From assembly GCA_025529335.1 (NCBI GenBank), contig JAMYHX010000146.1:20556-84555 (forward strand): DNA of 64,000 bases. The letters run 5' to 3'. Made by a program: the position numbers and the translations under genes. The notes below the pieces were generated by a model, which worked only from the letters and a program-made list of their open reading frames with translations, made no database searches and was not told the DNA's origin. This document shows positions 54,761-64,000 of the stretch, piece by piece (within the stretch, counting starts at the first letter, position 1; each line of letters starts with the position of its first letter). Source of the stretch: Rhizopus sp. PT2906. Its lineage: Eukaryota > Mucoromycota > Mucoromycetes > Mucorales > Rhizopodaceae.

Positions 54761-56143
54761 TTACAAGCCATTGTTTGTTACTTTAGGGGAATTATCTGCA
54801 GACGGACAGGGAGAGTCAGGCGTGATGGACACTTGAGACTTGTTTCCAATCGACTGGTACCACTCCTCTTGGGTCTTGCCATTCAGGATACCCACGATAA
54901 TCACAGACATGTTATCATACCCAAGTCCATTTGTCGTTTCCTCATCTGCAATACAATGATCCATCAGGTCTTCACATATCTCTTCCAGCTTCTTTCCTAA
55001 ACTGATTCCTTTTTGGACAAAATCTACTACTTCTTGATTTGACATGCAATCCCAAATGCCTATTTAAATATATTATATATACTGTTTATATATACTGTAT
55101 ACTTCTATTTTATGCTTCTCTTACCGTCACAAGCTAACACTATAAAATCATCCTCTTTTGTGATTTTGTGCTCAGTCAAGTCAGGGTTACCTAAAATATC
55201 ACAGGTCATGAGTTCTTTTCATTTTTCACAACCGTTCACTTACATGTCACCACTTGCTCCTCAGCTGCAAGTTCTTCGCTTTGCTTAAATTCAAAGTCAC
55301 CTATGGCTCTTGATAATGCCAAATTACCTATGTTCTCATTCCTTAATGTTTTGCCGCTTTTTTCCTTTTATTTCATATTTTGCTTACCATTCACGCGTCC
55401 AAATTCAACAAAACCGCCTGCCTTAATGATTCTTTCCATCTCGACTTCGTTTGTAGGCTTATGATCAAATGATAATGGTTTGGCCTTGCCTCCCGAACTA
55501 ATAATAGCTCTTGAATCACCTGCATTTGCCTAAGATGATACTTAACATTACTATGTCATCATTATCCGCATCATCATTACCACAATGATATTATTGTCAC
55601 CCGTTATTAATGCAGCTACAGCAGTACAGCCAGAAGGATCCAGTGCATAATTGTTATCTATTGATGTGAATCGTATTGCGCTTTTTCTTTTTCCTTTTTT
55701 TTTTTTTTTTTTTTTACCTTCTAATAAGGCTTTATCTACGGACATGAATGCGTCTCTAAAAGCTTCCTTATACTCCTTTTTAGCAAAATGTTTGCTCTCA
55801 AGTAACTTTTTATACAGTGTTTGACCCGTGTACTGCGCAATGGATGAGCCTTTTTATATATAAAATATTAGTATGTTTCTGTCAATATGTACCCTTATTT
55901 ACCTCCATGTCCATCATAGACACCAAAGAAACTACAATTAGTATCTCCCAACTTTAAAAGAGTGGTATGAGCATCTTCCATGGCTAATTTACAACTATTT
56001 GAGTAATGAATTCAATTCCTTTTCTCTCCGCAAGCATTACTCAATCTCCATCCTTGCATGTGGGAGCAACCATAAAAGTATTTTTCATTGGCATCTTTAC
56101 TTGATGTCTTGTTCGTGTTTGGTTCAGATAAAGTTTGGCCCAT
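54761..56143 (-). CDS. PP2C-type protein phosphatase (PTC2/3-like)
   Basis: Eight exons (56143-56041, 55983-55903, 55849-55718, 55657-55581, 55529-55388, 55327-55244, 55190-55125, 55059-54761) encode 327 residues. The start MGQTLSEPNTNK followed by YGCSHMQGWRLTMEDAHTTLL is typical of Ptc2/Ptc3, and Gly2 suggests N-myristoylation. Metal-binding motifs are complete: FFGVYDGHGG, VANAGDSRAIIS, LACDGIWDCM and LGYDNMSVIIV. These Mn/Mg-dependent Ser/Thr phosphatases reverse stress-MAPK and checkpoint signalling. The third intron (55658-55717) includes a long T/A run. Intron positions are set by frame and motif continuity. Confidence 0.95.
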
Positions 56144-57086
56144 GTTTACTCTATTTTTATGCATATAAATCATCTTGTTGGCTCATTTGGCTTCTTACTT
56201 TATATATTTCCTCTTTTAGTTATCACTTGCTTTATTTGAAATTGAGAAATAAAAGCAATAATTTACACTCTTTTAAAGACGAAATCTATTTATTTCCAAA
56301 AAGTAAAGTAAATATGAATTCAACTTTGCAGACTTGTGAAATTAATATCGCTTGGCAGAGAAAATTAATGTCACGTGTTGCAGGTGGTGTCGCATGTCTG
56401 ATTGTCCTGTAAACCTCCACTTTCCATATTAAGTAATGCTTGAACTGTGCCTTTCTAGACTCAAGGTTTACACCACAGCTTACATAGCTCAGTTCCTGAA
56501 TGATCATCATGTTGACAGGATGACCAATGAAGTTTCATATTTCTTCTTGTGCAAAAAAAAAAAGATCACGTTTAGTTTATTAAGTAAAGAAAAAAAAATA
56601 CTGTTCTATCTAGCCATTATCCTGGGATGACATTGAAGCCAGCGTACGACATATTGTTGATTGCTACTGACCAAAAATACCGATTAGATACTTATGTATT
56701 ATGAAACAATATACCTCACCAGCTTGTTTGCCTCAAACTGACCTTTGCACTAGTAGTATGGCTCAATCTTTTTGAACGAGGCGAAGCTTATCTTCTGAGA
56801 TAGGGTCATTCAAGTGAGCTTCATATACTATATCTTTTAGTTTTATACCTTCAGTTTTTTTTATTACTAAATATATACTTATCATTATATTTCTCAAAGG
56901 CAAATGGTTTTCCCTCTCAAAAAGCCAGTGAGACTTATATTGTAGATATATATTTTTACCTTCTTGATCTCTTTCAGTAACCTTGCTTTGAATACTGCAT
57001 TGGCTAAATCAAAATTTAGTATTGATTTTAGTATACTCTTAGTTCGCTTTTCTGTGAAGTAAAAATGATATTGCCTAAATGCATAT
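56144..57086. other. Intergenic region
   Basis: About 940 bases upstream of the phosphatase. Frames on both strands (56286-56630) overlap and show no family features. I see no repeat beyond short A-runs. Confidence 0.5.
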
Positions 57087-57386
57087 TCATTTTAGCAAGG
57101 CCAATCTCAATAGGTTATTCAGCTTTTTTTTTAATTGTGTAAGCGATGTATGTGTATTATAAGATCTTGATTCTGATTCTTCGAATTCATTGGAAAATTT
57201 ATTCTCGAAAAATATTTCAGGGTAAAATTGCTGATCTAGGTGACCTTTTCCTTTTGTTTCCTCTTTTCTAGCCTTTATCTTGTCTTTAAGTTTTGCCATA
57301 AACAATTTTTTTGGGCTAAAGGAAGAACGTTGGGTACTTTCATCAACTAAAGTTTCACTAACCATTCTTTCTTGTTCCTGCTGCAT
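57087..57386 (-). CDS. Small basic hypothetical protein
   Basis: A 99-codon frame from a true ATG. It is rich in Lys, Glu and Ser, with KLFMAKLKDKIKARKEETKGKG as the central basic helix and QLKKKLNNLLRLALLK at the end. I do not recognise it. It has no clear promoter signature, and it borders the decayed tract at 57.5-59.1 kb, so it could be a chance frame or a remnant. Confidence 0.3.
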   Translation of the reverse strand: MQQEQERMVSETLVDESTQRSSFSPKKLFMAKLKDKIKARKEETKGKGHLDQQFYPEIFFENKFSNEFEESESRSYNTHTSLTQLKKKLNNLLRLALLK

Positions 57387-57499
57387 GATTCATGCTTCCT
57401 TGATTTTGGCAAGATATTGCTGAAGATATCATTTGGTAGAGTTAACATCATGATTAAGGACCAAACCTAGGCTTCTGCCAGTGAAATTAACATAAACTT

Positions 57500-59105
57500 T
57501 GTAATGAAGTATATATGTGTATACCATGCTACATCTATAGAAGAATATAAGTAGCTTTACGATAGTCACTCAAAGAAATACACCAATCTCAATTGACGGC
57601 ACAGCAACTGTTGAAGGATTATCGAGGACCAGCTTAAGGGACTTGTAGTAATCCCCTTATGCTGCTTATAATTGTTTGGCTCCTGCCAATTTACCTTTTC
57701 CAACACGTTCTTTGCAAATTGATACTGTCTGGTGACTTTCATAGTAAAGTCAATAGAAACTATTGAGCATGATATGAATATGTACGTGCTTTTAACCTCA
57801 TTTATGATACCTTTTAAAAATTTATAATGAGAATACTGACTGTTTCTTCTTACCTGTCCTTGTGCCTATACAACCGTATTGATGTTCTATAGCACCTACA
57901 TCTTCATCGAGTGGAACTTTTTTAACGTCAAGAAACACCATATGGCCATGCAAGGCATTACTTTCCTTTTTAACCTTACCACATTTGTCGACATAAAGTC
58001 TACAAAGTTCAAAGAAAGCCTTGATCAGCAGTTTTTCTAGACAAAATCCATTCATTCTTATTTTATAGAGTCAAGATGATTATCTTTTACCAGATCCGAC
58101 ATTCCAACATGCTTGGCAGTAAATGTAATGTGGCAAAGATGGCGCCCTAAGGCCATTTTTTCATATACTCTCCAATGAACATATTCGTTCCTATAACAGT
58201 AATAATCAGGGACACCCTTGGGCTACTTCTACTCTTGCCACAGTACTGTATGACCAATTCCACATATAATGCTGTTGATGATGTGTGTACTCAAGTCTTG
58301 CTTTAGTAGATCAGTTTATGCCAGCTCCCATGCACTGATGTCATTCGGTAGCTGCGCTTCGTTATGTGACCCGGCTATGTTCAATCCTTCATACTGCACA
58401 CATATATTTATGAATTACAAGTAACTGAAAAAGAACAGTCGAAAACGTAGATGCTGAAAATCCTTTTGTCTTTATATCTTCATTTTATTTCAAAGGGCTA
58501 AGTAAAAAACGCTTGCCAAAAGAATGCGGCGTCTATAAAAATGTATATATTAATAACATCTGTTTCATGAAAAAGAACATACCTATTAGTAATACCATCT
58601 GCTTTAGAGACAGAGCATAATCTGAGAAATCATTTAGCCAGTTTATGTAGCGGTATTCTGCTCTGACAAAGTACAAGTAAAGCATATTGCTTGACATATA
58701 TCTTGTTGTATAAACAAATCGATTTAGTAATGACAAGTAATACCACAGTGACATATTCATCTAAGGTAGGATATTTAGCAGAGTAACATCTTTTGAAGGA
58801 AGATCAGAAAACTTCATGTCTAAAGAAAAAAGAGCAACAATAGCAAAGGTTGCTTTATACTGGTTTCCTGTTACGTTAGCTGGCTGTAACCAAGAGAAAA
58901 GCAATTGAGAAGCATTACAAATGTCACCATTTAACAAAGCTGACAAAAAGAAATTTATTATGGCTGTTTCATTACAGAATGTGTAAAATATACTAAAGTA
59001 TGTATGCTGTGTGCACCATTGACATCTGGCATTAAAAGGGACACATAGGCTAATGACCTCGACGGGGATATCTATTTTTCTGCTTATCTGTACAACCACG
59101 GTCCA
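57500..59105 (-). pseudogene. Decayed multi-exon gene or element remnant
   Basis: Several minus-strand stretches look protein-like but are broken by stops. At 59099-58761 one contains CVPFNARCQWCTQHTYF; at 58055-57822 another contains LIKAFFELCRLYVDKCG and then GHMVFLDVKKVPLDEDVGA; near 57740-57560 another contains RQYQFAKNVLEKVNWQEP. GTRTG|GTAAGAAG at about 57848 resembles a splice donor. I cannot join them into one intact frame or assign a family. A recent pseudogene or degraded transposon is the most economical reading; a poorly modelled real gene is possible. Confidence 0.35.
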
Positions 59106-61161
59106 TCCTTACACTGATCCCGATTAAAGTAGTTTTTTTTGTAACATTGTGTTACTATTGAATTAATGAAAATGTTGAGTTGTCTCATATACTTTGTTTA
59201 GGATTAAGAACATTAGAGGATATGTTCTTACAGTTTTCACAGCGATGGTACTATCTCCTTAAAGAGAAGGGTTAAGCATACATAGGACGATAATAATAAG
59301 AGCCATGGTATCATGTGGTCCGCTCAGCACTCTCAAAAAGGTTATTGTTACGGATATTACAGAGGCATTCATAAGCCAATAAGCTTGCATAAGGTAGTAC
59401 CTACTATTGAAGTACAAATTAGAAATATCAGCTTGAGTATCTCCATCTACAAGGAACTTTAAGCAAAAGTATATTTGTCTTATCCTTCATAAGCGAAAAT
59501 GAATAAAAACCACTGAATTATTTGTGATAATAGCCGGGTATTTTTCATGCCTAAAAGAAGCTTTGCCCTGTATCATTTATAATACAAAGTATAAGCATAG
59601 GCAGTGATATGGTTTCTCAGTAGTGTGATATTGCTTTTCGGAAATAGCTAAATATAATAGCACCAGGAAGAGAAAACTGAAGCAATCAAAATTAGAGTCT
59701 TCTGACTGAGCAATCGCAGGTAGTCTACAACTGATAAAAAGAGATAGAGAGAGATGTATACTATTTCAGGAAGACCATGAGATTTTTAATATGTGTAGCA
59801 TATCAAGGCTATAGAGAGCGTAGGCGGAGTAAACTGTATGTGTATGCCAATAAGAGTTTTATAGAAGTACCATAATCATTTCGATTTTTTTAAGTAATGT
59901 GGGATGCTTTTGTATTTGATCATAAGTAGATGATTAAGTGCATGTGTCTAAATAGCCATGAGATCGTGTACGTTTTTGTACTAAATACCTTTTGCTTGAA
60001 ATATTTTGTATTAACAGCAAACTAAAGGATGCATAACTAATGTTTCTAATTTAAGAAAGTGAATGTCTAATTAAAGACGCTACTTGGCATTAAGATCTAG
60101 AAACAGAACTTACTCTCAAGGTAAATGAATCTACTGTTATTCTGAATATAACGAGTGTACCAAAAGCTAACGTTATGTTTCAAGATTCTTATTTCTAAAC
60201 TAAAGTATCCTTTGAGCTTAAAATGAAGACGGAAAAAAGAAATTGAGGTAAAGTGTTAGTGTACTTGATTTTCTTACTGCTGACCTTAATTGCAAAGTTA
60301 TAGGTTAAACAATTGCAATAAACGTTATTGTAAAGACAATAGATAATAATAAGGCACCTTATCAAGCCATTTTTCTAAGATCCAATACAAACAAATAATA
60401 CAGCAGTTACACGTATCATATGAAATTACAATCATTCAGTCTAGTTACTAAACTTTAGTTGATATCGGCTCGATGCGCAATAAGGCAATGGGTTCGGAAA
60501 TCAAAATACGACTGAGCTCAATGGTTAAGAGTATATTCCGGATGAATGTAAAGCTCAATTTGCTTCATTGAGCTATACTATGTGGGTAATACTAGTGAAG
60601 ATGGGGTTATGTTTTAGTATCTTTTAATCACTCTTGTAGGTACACGTGTATACATGAAATAAATTTAGAATGAAAATGAAGGGTAAATGTTTGAGCTTGT
60701 TTCTTTTTTTGGGTAACCTGAAACAGTGCCTATTTTTTACTTTAAGAGTAAATTTGCCCAAGTAAAGCTATTAAATAAAATAACTCATCTTAGGTGACGT
60801 TGCTAAGATATAAATTCATAATAATGAGCTATTTATTTTATTCTTTATTCTTGGCGCAACCATTACTATTTATATGTAATATGCATATCCATAGTTACGG
60901 TGTAACATGAAAATGATGATATTCCTGGATAAAGTCTTGGCAATTACCATATAGAGTAAAATTATTGAGAACCAAAAGTAAATAATTTTACTTTAAATAG
61001 TAAAATCATTGCTGCAATCTCCCCCTTTTAAAAGAAGCGGCTTTATTTGGTTAAATCTCAGCTTTAATTGAATTTGTATAAACAAGGTTAAAATAATTCA
61101 TTTTTTTACAGAAAATAACAAATGGTCTTTCTTTTTTTTTCTTTTTCTTCTTCCTTAAAAC
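59106..61161. other. Gene-free tract
   Basis: About 2 kb of AT-rich DNA with stops in all frames and no frame over 60 codons. It is the longest empty stretch apart from the window start. The last 30 bases are the T/C-rich leader of the velvet gene. A tRNA-like phrase near 60510 was rejected. Confidence 0.55.
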
Positions 61162-62617
61162 ATGATCAACAATAACTTTACAACTTCTTGCACTTATCGA
61201 TTTATAGACAGCTCAATTTCTGACATTTCAGAAAGAATGTAACTTATCAACTAAGCACACAAGACAATAATCACTAATAATCATAAATTAACAGAAATTA
61301 CAACATTATTCTAAGACAGCAACCTGAAAGAGCCAAAGTCAGCTTGGTTAATGAAAGAGGTATGAACATATTAAATTGCTCATGATAGCCATTAATCTTG
61401 TTGTAATAGATAGGCGACCAATAGAACCCCCTCCTATATTACAACTATATTGGGAAAATATTACTGAAGAAGAATTAAAGTAAAGAAAAAAGACACGTTT
61501 TTTTTTTTTTAAACTTTTACTGACATTCAATGACAGAAAATGTCTTCAAAGCCCTTTTTATTTTATGGTGGCCAATATCGTCACAGAACAGGACCCTCAG
61601 ACTCTGTTACTGCCAATCCAGGATTATCTCTCGGGTTCAACTGTGTCATCCTTACATAGACTCCGTGATATTGATAATTCGGGTAAATATTTATTCTATA
61701 AAATTTTTTTGTGTCATACTCATCTTTCTTCAGATGGTGGCTTCTTTGTGTTTGGTGATCTTGCAGTTAAAAAGGAAGGCAGGTTTAGATTACAATTTAG
61801 TCTATTTGAGATAGTAGAGTAAGTCTTGTTTTTCTACATAACATCGAATACTCATGCTTTTATTAGTGGCGTGGTACATACCCGTAAAACGATGCTTTCC
61901 AATGCATTCACGGTCTATCTACCAAAACATTTCCCCGGCCCAGTAGAGGCAACGTTCTTATCAAGAACATTTTCTGATCAAGGTGTCAAGATGAGGATCC
62001 GTAAAGAACATAGAATGCAGTCGTAAGTTCTTTTATTATTCGGATTACATATATCTAACTATTTATGTAGACGCAAAAGAAAGAATGTAGATGAAGCAGA
62101 TAACCAGCAAAAGAAGAGTCTTAAACGATCTGGCATACTTATCTCTACGTCTCCTCCTTATTCATCCATGAACCCATCCGATGTCTTCTTTGGAAGATGG
62201 CAGGCAACGACAGATAAATCAAGGCAGTCATCTATATCAACCTCTTCTTCCTCTATGGATGACCATGACTATAGGACATTGACCAACAAATTCAAATATC
62301 AGAATCAAACAATTCCAAGCCCAGAAAGTACGAACTACACTAATCCCAGCAACAGCATGGATCCAAGCCCTTATCCTGTATCACATTCCTCTTGTTTTGC
62401 AAACAAGCAAGTTTTACCTTATTTATCCCAATCCGAAAGGTTACCTACACCACCAAATGTAACTGACCATCATATGACTTACCATTGGGGAACGCGGTTG
62501 CCTCCTCTACGTACCATTATGAATGACGACTATAAGCATTCCTCTATGACTCTCATCCTTCCTCCTCCATCTTCTATTATTCCGAGTTATGTTATAGAGC
62601 CTTATTCACGTCGTTGA
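61162..62617 (+). CDS. Velvet-family regulator
   Basis: Seven exons (61162-61238, 61295-61359, 61410-61479, 61537-61682, 61734-61818, 61867-62022, 62071-62617) encode 381 residues. The velvet fold is complete once the four small 5' exons are joined: LRQQPERAKVSLVNE, then DRRPIEPPPILQLYW, then CLQSPFYFMVANIV, GSTVSSLHRLRDIDNSDGGF, FVFGDLAVKKEGRFRLQFSLFEI, and FPGPVEATFLSRTFSDQGVKMRIRKE. Velvet proteins bind DNA and couple development to secondary metabolism (VeA, VelB, VosA, VelC in Aspergillus). A basic segment RKRKNVDEADNQQKKSLKR may be a nuclear signal; the C-terminal 200 residues are Ser/P-rich. I cannot choose the subfamily. Confidence 0.93.
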
Positions 62618-62906
62618 CTGTAAATTTTTGTATAAATTACACTATATACTTTTTTTATCATACCCCTCTTCTTTCTTATGTCTTCATATGTATATTAAAC
62701 GGAACATATGCAAAAATAATAAATAAAGAATTAAATGCTATTCATCAAGTGGAATGATCCATCACTCAAAATAAAAAACAGGTGCATTGTTGCTCTCTGT
62801 CGTTATTCGTGGGCGAACATTAAAATTTTAACCCTACCATTTTTTTATTTTTTATATTCTTTATTCTTGCCTTGCATTACATTTATAAAAATAACCAATC
62901 GACATC

Positions 62907-63738
62907 ATGAGTTCAGGCATTGCACGTGGTCGTTTAATGGAAGAAAGAAAACAATGGAGAAAAGATCATCCACATGTAATTGAAGCAAAGAAGGACATTA
63001 ATCATAAAAACTCATAATCACACGCACATGTAGGGATTCTGGGCACGGCCAGGCAAAAATCCTGACAATTCACTTGATTTGATGACCTGGACTTGCGGTA
63101 TTCCTGGAAAAGAAGATGTAAGAAAAGAGAGAGAGAGAGAGAGAGAAAGAAAAAAAAATTAGACATGCATAGAATTCATCATTTCATATAATAGACACCA
63201 TGGGAAAAGGGAGTTTATAAGCTTGTGATGACATTTCCTGAAGGTATTCTTCTTTATTTTTGTTGCATGATTTTTTCATTATTGACATGCTGTCCTTGTA
63301 GATTACCCAAGCAAACCACCTAAATGTGATGATGATTTGCTTTCTTTTTTTCTCAATGAATTCTAAACGTCTTTTTATTAGGTAAATTCGTTCCACCTTT
63401 ATTTCACCCCAATGTCTATCCTTCTGGAACTGTGTGTCTATCTATTCTGAATGAAGACGAAGGCTGGAAACCAGCAATCACTGTTAAGCAAGTACGTTGC
63501 TGTCTTTTAAAAAGTCTTGATATGTGGTACTAAACATCATGTAGATCCTTTTAGGCGTTCAAGATTTATTAAATGATCCAAATCCAGAAAGTCCTGCCCA
63601 ACAGGATGCCTACATGCTATATAGGTAAGTTTGACATACTATGATCAAGATCTAAACTAATACGTTTATGTATATAGGAAGGATAGAAAGGAATATGAAA
63701 GAAGAGTGCGAGAACAGGCAGCCAATAATCGACCTTAA
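62907..63738 (+). CDS. UBC9: SUMO-conjugating enzyme UBC9
   Basis: Seven exons (62907-62975, 63034-63117, 63195-63243, 63302-63325, 63382-63491, 63545-63624, 63678-63738) encode 158 residues, the standard length. The sequence is strongly conserved: GIARGRLMEERKQWRKDHP, then GKEDTPWEKGVYKL, PPKCKFVPPLFHPNVYPSG, and catalytic TVCLSILNEDEGWKPAITVKQ with the active-site Cys at about 94. UBC9 takes SUMO from the E1 and joins it to lysines of nuclear targets. One exon is only 24 bases, and the donor after it is GTGATG. All introns are short. It follows the velvet gene by 289 bases. Confidence 0.98.
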
Positions 63739-64000
63739 ATTTTAGCAGCCACTGTATTCCTTTCACTCTTTTATATATGCTCTTTTGTCCCTTTTTTTTT
63801 CTTTTTTTTTTTTCTTTTTTCCTTGAAAATAAAGAATATACACCCATTTATATATTTTTATGACAACTGTAAGTGTTCCTTACGACTTGTAAACTGTTTA
63901 CCTGAGTTTGCATACTTTGTGTTTTTGTTAGCGTGATAAATTAGAACGAGGATCACTGTCATCATTTAATGTTCCTCAACAGTACCATTTACCCATCAGT

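Noticed and set aside
60505..60590. tRNA-like phrase (GAGCTCAATGGTTAAGAG) resembling a D-arm/A box
   Set aside because: No B box (GGTTCGANNCC) at the right distance downstream and no acceptor-stem pairing; the GGTTCGG nearby is upstream. The GAGCTCAAT/ATTGAGCT match only makes a small hairpin.

Overview
This is nuclear DNA from a filamentous fungus, most likely an early-diverging one of the Mucoromycota/Mucorales type (inference). The evidence is AT-rich spacers, dense genes, and about 108 short introns (mostly 45-80 nt) that I could place by keeping frame and family homology. Every intron is GT-AG except one GC-AG. The gene set is a fungal mixture: PDR transporter, Zn2Cys6, WOPR and velvet regulators, and bifunctional tryptophan synthase. 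Two genes, a NELF-A-like factor and U11/U12-25K, are absent from the best-studied yeasts. I saw no tRNA, rRNA, CRISPR array or intact transposon.

Layout. 1-2.4 kb: spacer and promoter. 2.4-6.9: PDR-type ABC transporter. 7.0-8.5: NELF-A-like protein. 9.5-10.9: F-box/LRR protein. 11.0-13.1: divergent ICMT and IST1. 13.6-18.8: tandem SAPS phosphatase subunit, NOT4 ubiquitin ligase and TMEM50/Vps68. 18.9-21.1: tryptophan synthase. 22.0-25.6: two divergent stomatin paralogues joined by a 428-bp perfect inverted repeat whose arms end at the two start codons. 27.6-31.8: coiled-coil orphan, GGC1 carrier and peroxisomal nitronate monooxygenase. 33.1-37.2: CBS-domain protein and Zn2Cys6 regulator. 37.5: Fanzor/TnpB-like relic. 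37.8-40.3: three nuclear genes for mitochondrial proteins (uS5m, NDUFS8, mL57). 42.4-45.4: convergent SWI3/RSC8-like and TRM7. 45.4-47.4: Helitron relic, orphan gene and a second Fanzor-like relic. 47.6-51.5: BAG cochaperone with heat-shock elements, U11/U12-25K and STRAP. 52.2-56.1: WOPR regulator, alkaline ceramidase and PP2C. 57-61 kb: decayed or gene-free tract. 61.2-63.7: velvet regulator and UBC9.

The genes form no single pathway but there are local themes: mitochondrial proteins at 37.8-40.3 kb, snRNP factors side by side at 49.3-51.5 kb, and developmental regulators spread over 34.9-62.6 kb. The most unusual structures are the head-to-head stomatin palindrome, the NELF-A-like gene in a fungus, two decayed Fanzor-like C-termini, and a Helitron fragment occupying the upstream region of TRM7. 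Exon coordinates were assigned by hand from splice signals and frame, and no transcript data were available.
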